Positions 53,641 through 62,119 of a stretch of 64,000 nucleotides of DNA are shown here, piece by piece. Below the pieces are notes generated by a model. The model saw nothing but the letters and a program-made list of their open reading frames with translations. It had not been told where the DNA came from and ran no database searches. The translations under genes were made by a program, and so were the position numbers. This DNA comes from CAJOLV01 sp045631885 (GTDB lineage: Bacteria; Bacillota_I; Bacilli_A; RFN20; CAG-826): contig JAZQVN010000009.1 in the NCBI GenBank assembly GCA_045631885.1, positions 35,572-99,571 on the forward strand. Direction: 5' to 3'. Numbering within the stretch: position 1 is the first letter of the stretch; each line of letters opens with the position of its first letter.

Positions 53641-54314
53641 TCGTCATTTCCCATAAATTCTTCCATAGTAGCTGAAGTTTCGCTATTGATTCCGTCTCTC
53701 TTGAACACAACTTTGATTGTATCCAACATGATTTTGAAATCACCAAAAAATGAAATGTGTTGGGTGTACCAAACATCCATTTTGAATTTCTCTTGCCAAC
53801 TTACTGCATTTCGACCATGACATTGTGCGTATCCAGTTAAACCCGGTCTAACATCATGTCTATGGCGTTGTTCTTCATTATATCTATCCAAGTATTGAAC
53901 CAACAAAGGCCTTGGACCAATGATACTCATATGACCAAAAAAAATATTAAATAATTCTGGTAGTTCATCTAAACTGGTCGATCTCAAAATTTTTCCATAT
54001 TTTCCTAATCTTTGCTCATCAGGTAACAAGTTCCCGTTTTCATCTTTTTTATTGTTCATAGAACGGAACTTAATTAACTTAAAAATCTTCTCGTTTTTGC
54101 CTGGTCTTTTTTGTGTAAAGAATGGATTTCCACCCATAACAATCGCACCAACAATAGTCAAAATCAAAAGAAGAGGGGACAAAACAATTATTGCCGTTCC
54201 AGACAAGACGATATCCCAAAATCTTTTAAAGAATGGCTTATAAAGCAATATAGAAAGGATGAATAGTAAAACTATTCCACCCAAAACAATTAAAAGAATC
54301 TGCCACCACTCCAT
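53637..54314 (-). CDS. pglC: PglC-like phosphoglycosyl transferase (initiating sugar transferase)
   Basis: A monotopic phosphoglycosyl transferase of 225 residues. It moves a sugar-1-phosphate to undecaprenyl phosphate, starting the glycan. A single N-terminal helix (about residues 5-28) precedes KRFWDIVLSG, FTQKRPGK, KFRSM, and SLDELPELFNIF with the catalytic Asp-Glu pair. MSIIGPRPLL and RPGLTGYAQ complete the signature. It lies between pglD-like and pglE-like genes, suggesting diNAc-bacillosamine-type UDP-sugar as donor. Confidence 0.9.
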   Translation of the reverse strand: MEWWQILLIVLGGIVLLFILSILLYKPFFKRFWDIVLSGTAIIVLSPLLLILTIVGAIVMGGNPFFTQKRPGKNEKIFKLIKFRSMNNKKDENGNLLPDEQRLGKYGKILRSTSLDELPELFNIFFGHMSIIGPRPLLVQYLDRYNEEQRHRHDVRPGLTGYAQCHGRNAVSWQEKFKMDVWYTQHISFFGDFKIMLDTIKVVFKRDGINSETSATMEEFMGNDE

Positions 54315-55600
54315 TATTCAAAACACCTTCTAATGACATTGATAATGATATCTTGTTGTTCTTTTGTCATTTTATTGTCTGATGGTAAGCATAAACCTCT
54401 ATCAAAGATATCCGCGCCAACATCTTCAATTCCACCAGCGATATATGCATTGGTTTTTGCTCTTAAAGAACCACTTCTACCAATAAACTCATTCATTCTA
54501 TACATTGGTTGCATGTGCATTGGTTTCCAAATAGGTCTACCTTCAGCGTTTAAAGAAGCAATCGCTTCTAATATTTCTGTTGGGCATGATTTGCCGTGTT
54601 CAGGAATATATAACGCTTTTTTATCATCTCTAACTTGTTTGCACATTGCGTCTTTATCAATAATTAAACAACTTAACCAATAATTTGGTTCACTATCTTT
54701 TAAGATTGGGTTGAGTTTAATTGGCAATTCTTTTAAACCTTCAGCGTATCTTTCAAAAATAGCTTTCTTTTGAGCGATGTGTTCATTTAAATGTGGGTAT
54801 TGTCCACGGATTACGCCGGCAATTACGTTGCTCATTCTATAATTATAGCCAACTTCTTCGTGTTGATACCACGGAGCATCTTCTCTGGCTTGGGTTGACC
54901 ATTTTCTTGCTTTATTAGCTACTTCTAAGTCATTTGTTAATAAACATCCGCCAGATGAACCAGTAATGATTTTGTTTCCGTTATAACTAACAGCAGCGTA
55001 ATCACCAAAGCTTCCACATGGCTTGTTATGGAATGTTGCCCCCATCGCTTCAGCAGCATCTTCAATTAATAAAGCACCATGCTTTTCGCAAATGTCTTTG
55101 ATTCTTTGAATATCTCCTGGGAATCCATATAATTCAGCACAAACAACTAATTTAACTTCAGGATATAATTCAAAAGCTTTTTCTAAAGCAACTGGATCCA
55201 TATTCCAAGTTTCCGCTTCTGTATCGATAAATACAGGGATACCACCTTCATAAACAACCGGATTCAAAGTTGCATCGAACGTCATATCAGAGCAAAAAAC
55301 TCTTTTGCCTTCAACCGCGCCGTGACCAATCGCTGGCTTTCCAAATAATCTTTCACCAGCAAATTTTACGCACAAGTGCAACGCGGATGTGCAGTTGCAT
55401 AAACCAACCGCATATTTGACACCGGCTTGTTCCGCAGCTAATCTCTCAACTTCGTTAATATTTTGTCCAACTGTAGACATCCAATTGGTTTGGTAAGCTT
55501 CATTCACATATTCAATCTCTTCTCCATGCATTGTTGGGGAAGCTAGATAGACTTTCTTTTCAAATGGTTTTAAATCTTTTGGTTTATGATGCATGTTCAA
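54314..55600 (-). CDS. pglE: PglE-like UDP-4-keto-sugar aminotransferase
   Basis: The 428-residue PLP enzyme is of the DegT/DnrJ/EryC1 type. The PLP lysine is in SYNGNKIITGSSGG; LIEDAAEAMGATF and WSTQAREDAPWYQHEEVGYN resemble PglE. It transfers an amino group to UDP-4-keto-6-deoxy-GlcNAc made by a PglF-type dehydratase (57763-59631). It overlaps pglC by 1 base. Confidence 0.88.
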   Translation of the reverse strand: MNMHHKPKDLKPFEKKVYLASPTMHGEEIEYVNEAYQTNWMSTVGQNINEVERLAAEQAGVKYAVGLCNCTSALHLCVKFAGERLFGKPAIGHGAVEGKRVFCSDMTFDATLNPVVYEGGIPVFIDTEAETWNMDPVALEKAFELYPEVKLVVCAELYGFPGDIQRIKDICEKHGALLIEDAAEAMGATFHNKPCGSFGDYAAVSYNGNKIITGSSGGCLLTNDLEVANKARKWSTQAREDAPWYQHEEVGYNYRMSNVIAGVIRGQYPHLNEHIAQKKAIFERYAEGLKELPIKLNPILKDSEPNYWLSCLIIDKDAMCKQVRDDKKALYIPEHGKSCPTEILEAIASLNAEGRPIWKPMHMQPMYRMNEFIGRSGSLRAKTNAYIAGGIEDVGADIFDRGLCLPSDNKMTKEQQDIIINVIRRCFE

Positions 55601-55609
55601 TTACCTCAA

Positions 55610-56140
55610 TTATTTATTTGTTCTTGTAATGATATTAATTGCTAATTTTGCTTCGACTGGTCTACCGCAGAAGATGAATTCCACAGTGACTTGTCTTTTG
55701 TGGAGATTGACTTTTTTGATTGTCGCTGTGATTCCCATTAATGGACCGTCCAAAACAACAATCTTTTGTCCTTCTTCAACTTGAATATCACTTATTTCAG
55801 TTATTCTATTTGAATTTTTGCTATATAAGATGTCAATCATACGACTTTCTTCTTCATCTAGAGGAACAAAGTTATATGTTAATCCTTCTCTACCAAGTAA
55901 TCTTGTATACTCAGGTACCCAGAATAAATCAAAGAACAATTCCTTCGGTTTATCAGTCTCCACAAAGATATATCCGGGAAAGCATCTTTCAATGACTTCT
56001 TTTTCTACACCCTTGTATTTTCTAATGCTTTTACGAAAAGGAGCAAAAACTTCAAATCCCTGTTTAGCACCTATTTGTCTATTAATGGATTCGATTATTT
56101 TTTCTTCGTTTCCTGTTTTAACATGAATTACATAATACAT
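55610..56140 (-). CDS. loaP: LoaP-type NusG-paralogue antiterminator
   Basis: A specialised NusG paralogue of 176 residues. The N-terminal NGN domain starts MYYVIHVKTGNEEKI and includes CFPGYIFVETD. A KOW domain appears as GQKIVVLDGPLMGITATIKK. LoaP proteins keep RNA polymerase through long polysaccharide or secondary-metabolite operons in Bacillota. Being first in the run, just before the pglE gene, fits this exactly. I use the ATG at 56140; the in-frame start 11 codons upstream has no family similarity. Bacterial NusG itself is usually elsewhere, beside secE. Confidence 0.9.
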   Translation of the reverse strand: MYYVIHVKTGNEEKIIESINRQIGAKQGFEVFAPFRKSIRKYKGVEKEVIERCFPGYIFVETDKPKELFFDLFWVPEYTRLLGREGLTYNFVPLDEEESRMIDILYSKNSNRITEISDIQVEEGQKIVVLDGPLMGITATIKKVNLHKRQVTVEFIFCGRPVEAKLAINIITRTNK

Positions 56141-56176
56141 AACATTCTCTCTTTTCTTTGCATGCTGGGTCATAGA

Positions 56177-56192
56177 TATATGTAAACATATA
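56177..56192. repeat. Palindrome in the loaP leader
   Basis: TATATGT (56177-56183) and ACATATA (56186-56192) form a perfect 7-base inverted repeat around AA, about 37 bases before the loaP start. It might be a weak RNA hairpin or a protein-binding site. Confidence 0.4.
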
Positions 56193-56288
56193 CCTACGAA
56201 GGATTATGACATCTAGAGTCTAACAAAGTGCCACAGGCTTCAATATAGCGTTCTAGAATAAGTGAATTGGTATAATAACCACGAAAAG

Positions 56289-56304
56289 CTGGATAAATAT
56301 CCAG
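56289..56304 (-). promoter_or_regulatory. Leader hairpin, candidate LoaP recognition element
   Basis: On the minus strand CTGGATA and TATCCAG form a perfect 7-base stem around TT, followed by CTTTTCG. It begins about 8 bases after the predicted transcription start. LoaP is known to use an RNA hairpin in the operon leader; this is the best candidate here. Confidence 0.45.
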
Positions 56305-56318
56305 TCCTTCCAACATTA

Positions 56319-56346
56319 ATTATAGTTCATCAGTATAAATAAACAA
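56319..56346 (-). promoter_or_regulatory. Promoter of the loaP/polysaccharide run
   Basis: On the minus strand TTGTTT (56346-56341) and TATAAT (56324-56319) are spaced by 16 bases. The leader from here to loaP is about 170 bases. Confidence 0.6.
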
Positions 56347-56367
56347 CTATTTTAATTTATTAAAATG

Positions 56368-57663
56368 TTATCGTTTCTCTCTCATTAATTTCGCGATGCC
56401 AATAAATGCGTAGTTATTCGCACCTTTGACAAGGTTATATTCATCGCCTAAATCACAAGCTGTTTTATAAATGTTATTAAAAATTGTAGACATGATTTCT
56501 TTTAATCTATTATCTACTTTTTCAAATGACCATTTTTCGCCTTTTTTATTTTGTTCGATTTCTAAACCGGAAACCGCGACACCACCAGCGTTACTGGCTT
56601 TGCCAGGAGAATAAATGATCTTGTTTTTAATAAAGAGATTTGCAGCCTCTAAAGTGCAAGGCATATTCGCGCCTTCAAACACACCAATACATCCATTATC
56701 AATTAATTTTTGGGCATCGTTTTCATCTAATTCAAATTGAGTTGCACATGGGAATGCAATATCGCACTTAATTGACCAAATATCTTTACTATTTAAAACT
56801 TGAACTTCATCTTTTACTAATTCTTTATATTCTTTGATACGTCCTCGTCTATCTTCTTTGAGGGCTCTTAATGTTTCAAAATCAATTCCGTTTGGAACAT
56901 AAATACAGTTAGAGGAGTCATTCATCGCGACTACTTTTCCACCTAATTCAGTGACCTTTTTTAAGCAATATAAAGCAACATTACCACTACCGGAAATAAT
57001 TACATTTTTACCAAAAATATCCGTGTTTCGATAGGTTTTTAAAGCTTCTAACGCAAAATATGTCACTCCAAACCCAGTGGCTTCGGTTCTACATAATGAA
57101 CCACCTAAATCTAATGGTTTACCAGTTAATGAGCAGTCACTTTTACCTGAATATAATTTGTATGCTTCAAAGAGGTATCTTATTTCTCTACCACCCACAC
57201 CAATATCTCCAGCAGGCACATCAAGGTTCACTCCAATATGTGGATACAATTCATTCATAAATGCGTAGCAGAAGTTTTTCACTTCGTTATCACTTTTTCC
57301 TTTTGGGTCGAAGTCACTACCACCTTTCGCACCACCCATTGGTAATGTGGTTAGGTAGTTCTTGAAGATTTGTTCAAACGCTAAAAATTTAAGTATTGAT
57401 AAGTTAACTGATGGATGGAATCTTAAGCCACCTTTATAAACACCATTAACATTATTAAATTGGACTCTATATCCTTTATTTATATGTTCCACGCCATTAT
57501 CGTCTAACCATTTGATATCAAATGTGATAACTCTATCTGGTTCAACAATTTTATCTAAAATATCTTCGTTTTCCTCTAAAACTCTTGGGTCGAGAGAAGA
57601 AAACATTTCTTTTAACGCTGTATAGAATTCTGGTTGTTGTTCGAATTTTGATAAGTCAATCAT
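56368..57663 (-). CDS. gdhA: NADP-type glutamate dehydrogenase
   Basis: The enzyme converts 2-oxoglutarate and ammonia to glutamate and back. The 431-residue length and hexameric-type motifs fit: PMGGAKGGSDFDPKGKSDNE with the catalytic Lys, VPAGDIGVGGREIRYL with the catalytic Asp, and the nucleotide-binding ISGSGNVALYCL. I start at the ATG at 57663 (MIDLSKFEQQ) with AGAGGA upstream; an in-frame upstream start would add 26 atypical residues. It sits between the pglF-like gene and loaP, as a metabolic gene inside a glycan locus. Confidence 0.93.
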   Translation of the reverse strand: MIDLSKFEQQPEFYTALKEMFSSLDPRVLEENEDILDKIVEPDRVITFDIKWLDDNGVEHINKGYRVQFNNVNGVYKGGLRFHPSVNLSILKFLAFEQIFKNYLTTLPMGGAKGGSDFDPKGKSDNEVKNFCYAFMNELYPHIGVNLDVPAGDIGVGGREIRYLFEAYKLYSGKSDCSLTGKPLDLGGSLCRTEATGFGVTYFALEALKTYRNTDIFGKNVIISGSGNVALYCLKKVTELGGKVVAMNDSSNCIYVPNGIDFETLRALKEDRRGRIKEYKELVKDEVQVLNSKDIWSIKCDIAFPCATQFELDENDAQKLIDNGCIGVFEGANMPCTLEAANLFIKNKIIYSPGKASNAGGVAVSGLEIEQNKKGEKWSFEKVDNRLKEIMSTIFNNIYKTACDLGDEYNLVKGANNYAFIGIAKLMREKR

Positions 57664-57694
57664 AAAGAGTCCTCTTTTCTTATTAACAAAAATA

Positions 57695-57723
57695 TTTTTA
57701 TTCTTTTTTATTAATGCTCGCAA
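57695..57723 (-). promoter_or_regulatory. Putative gdhA promoter
   Basis: On the minus strand TTGCGA (57723-57718) and TAAAAA (57700-57695) are spaced by 17 bases. The -10 box is weak. Confidence 0.3.
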
Positions 57724-57746
57724 CAAAAAAATGGCTCGCAAGCCAT
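57724..57746 (-). terminator. Terminator after the pglF-like gene
   Basis: On the minus strand ATGGCT (57746-57741) pairs with AGCCAT (57736-57731) around a 4-base loop, and a TTTTTT run follows. Confidence 0.85.
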
Positions 57747-57762
57747 CTTTTAATATATTTAA

Positions 57763-59631
57763 CTATTTATTTTCAGTGATTTGATAAGTATCAATGATTT
57801 GAGAGAGGAGTTGTTTAACATCACCAGTTTCTTCCATCTCGAATACTTTAGATATCTCAACAATTTCTTGTTCAGTATCGTGAGGTTTTCTTTCTCTCTT
57901 TTCTATGAAAATTCTGTTGTTTTCTGTCTTTGTTTGAGTTTTTGCATCAAGCAATAATTCTTCATATAATTTTTCGCCTGGCCTTAAACCAGTTTCTACG
58001 ATATCAATATCGACATATGGCACTAAACCAGCTTGTCTAATTAGTTTCTCAGCAAGATTCAAAATCTTGACTGGTTTGCCCATATCGAGAATGAAGATTT
58101 CTCCGCCTTTTGCAAATAATCCACATTGAAGGATTAACGAGACTGCTTCAGGAATTGTCATAAAGTATCTGATGATTTTCTTATCAGTAATAGTGATTGG
58201 ACCACCTGCTTCAATTTGTTTTTTGAATAAAGGAACAACACTACCATTGCTGCCTAAAACATTTCCGAATCTAACCGCAGCATATGCTGTTTTTTTAGAC
58301 GTTTTAGCAAAATGTTGAATAATGGTCTCTGCAAAACGCTTTGTTGCACCCATAACATTGGTTGGTCTAACTGCTTTATCGGTAGAAACTAGAACCATTT
58401 TCTTTACGCCGTATTTATCTGCCATTTTGGCAACATTAAATGTGCCAATAACATTTGTTCTGATGGCTTCTGCTGGAGAATCTTCCATTAATGGAACATG
58501 CTTATACGCCGCAGCGTGATAGATGTATTGAGGTCTGTACTTTTTAATAATCTGTTCGACTCTAAATTCGTTATATGTGGAACCAATTAACGTTATTAAT
58601 TCAACATCATCGATTCTCTCATCTCTCATTATTTTGGTTAATTCCATTTGAATGTCATAAGTTGAGTTTTCATAAATATCAAACAAAACCAAAGTTTTTG
58701 GATGGGTTTTGAATATTTGTCTAACTAATTCTGAACCAATGGAACCGCCTGCGCCAGTAACTAAAACTGTATTTTCGTGAAGCATTCCATACACTTCTTT
58801 ATTGTCTAACTTAATAGGGTCTCTATTGAGTAATTCATTTAAATCAACATTAATGATTCTAACATCATTAGGCCCTTGCATTTCAGAAATCATAGGCAAG
58901 CGTCTAACTCTAACTGGATATGCATCTAGAATATTTAAGATTTCGCGAAGTCGTTCTTCGGTAATTTCACTAATCGCAATGATGACTTCGTCAATTTTAT
59001 AAAATTCAATAATAGTTCCAATATCACTAATAGGACCTTTTACAGGCAAATTAGCAAAAATCCCATCGATTTTATTTGGATCATCGTCAACAAAAGCAAT
59101 AATTCTATTGCGATTATCTTTATTTCTTCTTGCTTCATCAACAACAATTTTGCCGGATGCGCCAGCACCGACAACCAATGTTCTAACTCCGTTCTTTTTT
59201 GCCATAGCGATTTGAGATAAATTCAAACCCCTAGCAACGAATCTTTCTGAACTTAAGAAGAATATGATTGTTGCAGTAGCCAATAACCATGTCCAAATAT
59301 AATTAAAGCCATAATCAAATTGAGGAACAAACGAGATGACGAAAATTCCAACAAAATGAATGGAAAAAGTCACTAAAACAATTCTTAATGTTTCTACTAG
59401 TCCAATATCTTTTGTAATAATTCGATAAATACCGGAAGCGCCAAAAGCAGGGATGGTTAATAGAGAGATTCCGACAGTATAGAACATGACGGGAGCAATA
59501 TGTACAGCAAATCCATCGTATCCATAAAAAGAAAGGAAAGAAATTATCACGACGGCAAAAGTTAAAAGAAAGTCTGTGACAACATAAATCCAGTGATAAC
59601 TATATCTTTTATAAGTTAATCCGTTTTTCAT
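57763..59631 (-). CDS. pglF: PglF/CapD-type UDP-GlcNAc 4,6-dehydratase
   Basis: The 622-residue protein has four to five N-terminal transmembrane helices (about residues 10-125), an extra Rossmann domain (LVVGAGASGKIVVDEA), and the dehydratase domain with VTGAGGSIGSELVRQ. The LVSTDKAVRPTNVMGATKR segment carries the Asp-Lys-Met pattern used by PglF/FlaA1 enzymes instead of the usual Tyr-x-x-x-Lys. It should make UDP-4-keto-6-deoxy-GlcNAc for the PglE-like enzyme. I start at the ATG at 59631; no Shine-Dalgarno is seen, and TATAAA lies 9 bases upstream. The Wzz-like gene ends 18 bases before it. Confidence 0.9.
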   Translation of the reverse strand: MKNGLTYKRYSYHWIYVVTDFLLTFAVVIISFLSFYGYDGFAVHIAPVMFYTVGISLLTIPAFGASGIYRIITKDIGLVETLRIVLVTFSIHFVGIFVISFVPQFDYGFNYIWTWLLATATIIFFLSSERFVARGLNLSQIAMAKKNGVRTLVVGAGASGKIVVDEARRNKDNRNRIIAFVDDDPNKIDGIFANLPVKGPISDIGTIIEFYKIDEVIIAISEITEERLREILNILDAYPVRVRRLPMISEMQGPNDVRIINVDLNELLNRDPIKLDNKEVYGMLHENTVLVTGAGGSIGSELVRQIFKTHPKTLVLFDIYENSTYDIQMELTKIMRDERIDDVELITLIGSTYNEFRVEQIIKKYRPQYIYHAAAYKHVPLMEDSPAEAIRTNVIGTFNVAKMADKYGVKKMVLVSTDKAVRPTNVMGATKRFAETIIQHFAKTSKKTAYAAVRFGNVLGSNGSVVPLFKKQIEAGGPITITDKKIIRYFMTIPEAVSLILQCGLFAKGGEIFILDMGKPVKILNLAEKLIRQAGLVPYVDIDIVETGLRPGEKLYEELLLDAKTQTKTENNRIFIEKRERKPHDTEQEIVEISKVFEMEETGDVKQLLSQIIDTYQITENK

Positions 59632-59649
59632 AGTCAAAAATTTATAATT

Positions 59650-61074
59650 TTATTCTTCTTTAGTTTTATAAACATAGATGGTTGCAGTAATTAATGATGT
59701 GATTGCAAAACCAGCCAATAAACCTAAAGCCGCGCCTGCCATGTTAGAAAAACTGCCACTAACTTCAATATATCCACCGTTTTGAATATTAACTCTATTT
59801 TTATATTGGGCATAACAATAGCTGTAAACTCCAGTAACTGTTTGTCTATCTTGTTCCAAAGAGTTTTTATATGAAGTAATCCTGTTTTTAAATTCATTGC
59901 AAGAATTAATCCAATCAGAATCTTTAATTGTTAGTTTGTAAACAATTGTATCTGTATTTAAAGGGTCGAATTCATACTCACCAGTTAAATCGTTATAGAA
60001 ATAACCGTTGTTATTTAACAATTTAACATATTCATTGTTTTCTAATTTTAAACTTGTAATGTCTTTGTTCAATTGAGCAATTTGAGAAGAAACATTTGTA
60101 TCTGATCCAATAATAGAGGCACTGCTTAAAAGTGAATTTAAAGAGGTTTCATAGATTGCAATCTTTTTTTCGTTTTGCTTGAGGGTATCAATATATGCAC
60201 TAGATTGTTCATGGATTTTTGAAATCATAGTGTCTTCTTCACCAACAACATAATTTACAAATTTATTAACATTTTTAACAGAAACCAATTCTTGAACAAA
60301 AGTTTGGGTGCTGCTCGTTAAATATTTACTCGTGTACTTGTTTTGTATCTCGTAAATTTTGTTACCTTCTGAATTTCCAACGACTGTGCTTCCGAATGTT
60401 GTTGATAAAGAATTCAAAACGGCATTATTGGAATTGTATTGATCATTGATTTGAGAAATTTGTCTATCAAATGATAGAGTTTCAAAATTATCAGTGAAAT
60501 ATGAAATGGCATTATAATTGTTGATTGCAGCCGAAGATATACTTTTTGGCAAATTGATTAAATCATAAATAAAGGATTTACCAACTTCATCATTTGGGAA
60601 ATATGATGTATTAGCGGAAATTGAATAAGAAACATTCACACTATTAGGATCATTCTCATTATAGTAGGAAACATTCTTTGTAACTGTGATAGCGTTTTCA
60701 ACAACGATTTTATCAATATCAACACCGTTATATTTTTCATCGCCATCTTTGATCTTTTGTATATTTTCGCGGCCGGTTAAATCATATGAGTTAAAAGTTG
60801 AGCCGTCGATAAAACTAATTGTATCCGTGTCGCCACTATCATAAGATCCAGCTAAATCGAAAGAATAAGTAGCTCCCAACTTTTTTTGCATAGGATTCAA
60901 AATCAATCGAGTACCAAGATAGCCTGCGACCAAACCACCAACGGAAAAACCAATAATCCACCACTTAAAGTGAGCGATGCTTTTTACATATTTTAAAAAT
61001 GTCCATCTATGATTAGGGGTATCATAATCCCTCTCAACAATTTCATTCGTTGTTTTTCTTTCTTCTTCAGCCAT
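59650..61074 (-). CDS. Wzz-like polysaccharide chain-length/co-polymerase protein
   Basis: The 474-residue protein has an N-terminal transmembrane helix (about 36-58), a long extracytoplasmic part rich in Ser, Asn and coiled-coil segments (about 270-420), and a C-terminal helix (about 445-468). This is the layout of Wzz/polysaccharide co-polymerases. No BY-kinase domain is attached. The start has AAGGAG 10 bases upstream. A separate promoter and the adjacent pglF-like gene suggest a two-gene transcript. Confidence 0.8.
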   Translation of the reverse strand: MAEEERKTTNEIVERDYDTPNHRWTFLKYVKSIAHFKWWIIGFSVGGLVAGYLGTRLILNPMQKKLGATYSFDLAGSYDSGDTDTISFIDGSTFNSYDLTGRENIQKIKDGDEKYNGVDIDKIVVENAITVTKNVSYYNENDPNSVNVSYSISANTSYFPNDEVGKSFIYDLINLPKSISSAAINNYNAISYFTDNFETLSFDRQISQINDQYNSNNAVLNSLSTTFGSTVVGNSEGNKIYEIQNKYTSKYLTSSTQTFVQELVSVKNVNKFVNYVVGEEDTMISKIHEQSSAYIDTLKQNEKKIAIYETSLNSLLSSASIIGSDTNVSSQIAQLNKDITSLKLENNEYVKLLNNNGYFYNDLTGEYEFDPLNTDTIVYKLTIKDSDWINSCNEFKNRITSYKNSLEQDRQTVTGVYSYCYAQYKNRVNIQNGGYIEVSGSFSNMAGAALGLLAGFAITSLITATIYVYKTKEE

Positions 61075-61119
61075 ATTAAATAAAGCTCCTTAATTTTATT
61101 AACATTTTAGTTCGCAAAT

Positions 61120-61128
61120 ATTATAACA
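61120..61128 (-). promoter_or_regulatory. Extended -10 promoter of the wzz-pglF transcript
   Basis: On the minus strand TGTTATAAT (61128-61120) is an extended -10 box, followed by a leader with AAGGAG before the ATG at 61074. A clear -35 box is not seen. Confidence 0.5.
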
Positions 61129-61201
61129 ATCTTTTATTATTTATGAATAATATATTTTTCTCCCGGTTTTGATTTTGTTACAAAACCCCAATATTTAGTT
61201 T

Positions 61202-61222
61202 CAAAAACGCCGCAAAACGCGG
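61202..61222 (-). terminator. Weak terminator after the membrane protein gene
   Basis: On the minus strand CCGC (61222-61219... read as GCGG on plus) pairs with GCGG (61213-61210) around GTTTT, and CGTTTTTG follows. The stem is only 4 bases. Confidence 0.4.
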
Positions 61223-61272
61223 ATAAATATCAAAAATGCTATATTTTTAAGACTTTATTGAAAAATGGTTTT

Positions 61273-62031
61273 TTACTTTTGAAGGTGCTTATTTCTTATG
61301 TAATTGAATAGGTATCCAACCACAAAAATTAACACCGATAAAGAGATGAAAATGAGTAAGAACCAGTTGATTTCTTCGTTCCATCTCATCACGATTAAAA
61401 CCGCATCAAAAACGGTTGCAAGAATGATTGGGAACAGCGCAAACAAGTTAACTCTGCCCTTGAAAATACGGAGCATCAAGAATGTGAAAACGATAACCAA
61501 GAAGAATGATGCTGCCGCTTCAATAATGTGGAAGGCAAGGTTGTGTTCGATGTTCGAACGATACATAATAGGGATGGCCATTGAGAAGCAAACAAGATAT
61601 ACAAAAGATATCCATAATAATGGCCTGCTTGAACAGTTTTCACTACTTAAAATAGTACGTAACAAAATAGCAATAATCAGTATTCCATATGCAATGAATT
61701 GAATAACTGGAATCGTATATTCAGTATGTACCATTCCTGATAACAGTAAAATTCCACTTGCAATACATAAATTGTAGAAAGATGTCTCTTCACTCGGAAC
61801 GAATATGGCCACCATTTCAAATCTACATTTTCTTATTAAGAAGATGATAAATGATCCAATTGATAAGAACACCATCATATAGACATATCCATTGAACCAA
61901 TCAGAAAAAATATTAACTCCATTAATAAATGACAGAGTAACACTTATGCTTCTTTCTGCGATTAAGATAATGAAATATAAAAAGAAACAAAGATTAATAA
62001 TATAAGATAAAACGTGGTTTCTCTTTTCCAT
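61273..62031 (-). CDS. Eight-helix membrane protein of unknown function
   Basis: I do not recognise this 252-residue protein. It has about eight hydrophobic segments spaced through the whole length with very short loops. AAAGG lies a few bases before the ATG at 62031, while an in-frame GTG two codons earlier overlaps that site. It is divergent from the VanZ-like gene and upstream of the wzz-pglF pair; a role in envelope biology is possible from the context only. Confidence 0.65.
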   Translation of the reverse strand: MEKRNHVLSYIINLCFFLYFIILIAERSISVTLSFINGVNIFSDWFNGYVYMMVFLSIGSFIIFLIRKCRFEMVAIFVPSEETSFYNLCIASGILLLSGMVHTEYTIPVIQFIAYGILIIAILLRTILSSENCSSRPLLWISFVYLVCFSMAIPIMYRSNIEHNLAFHIIEAAASFFLVIVFTFLMLRIFKGRVNLFALFPIILATVFDAVLIVMRWNEEINWFLLIFISLSVLIFVVGYLFNYIRNKHLQK

Positions 62032-62119
62032 ATACACCTTTATTCTATCCGCTATAGTTTTTATTTCAAGTTGGTTTATTTCCTTTTATTAAAAATATAA
62101 GATAATATTTTATTAACAT

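Noticed and set aside
54333..54683. Open frame of 116 codons opposite the pglE-like gene
   Set aside because: Shadow of a strongly conserved aminotransferase.
61304..61702. Open frame of 132 codons opposite the eight-helix membrane protein
   Set aside because: The opposite strand gives a regular multi-helix protein with a good ribosome-binding site, while this frame gives a Lys/Asn-rich product without features.
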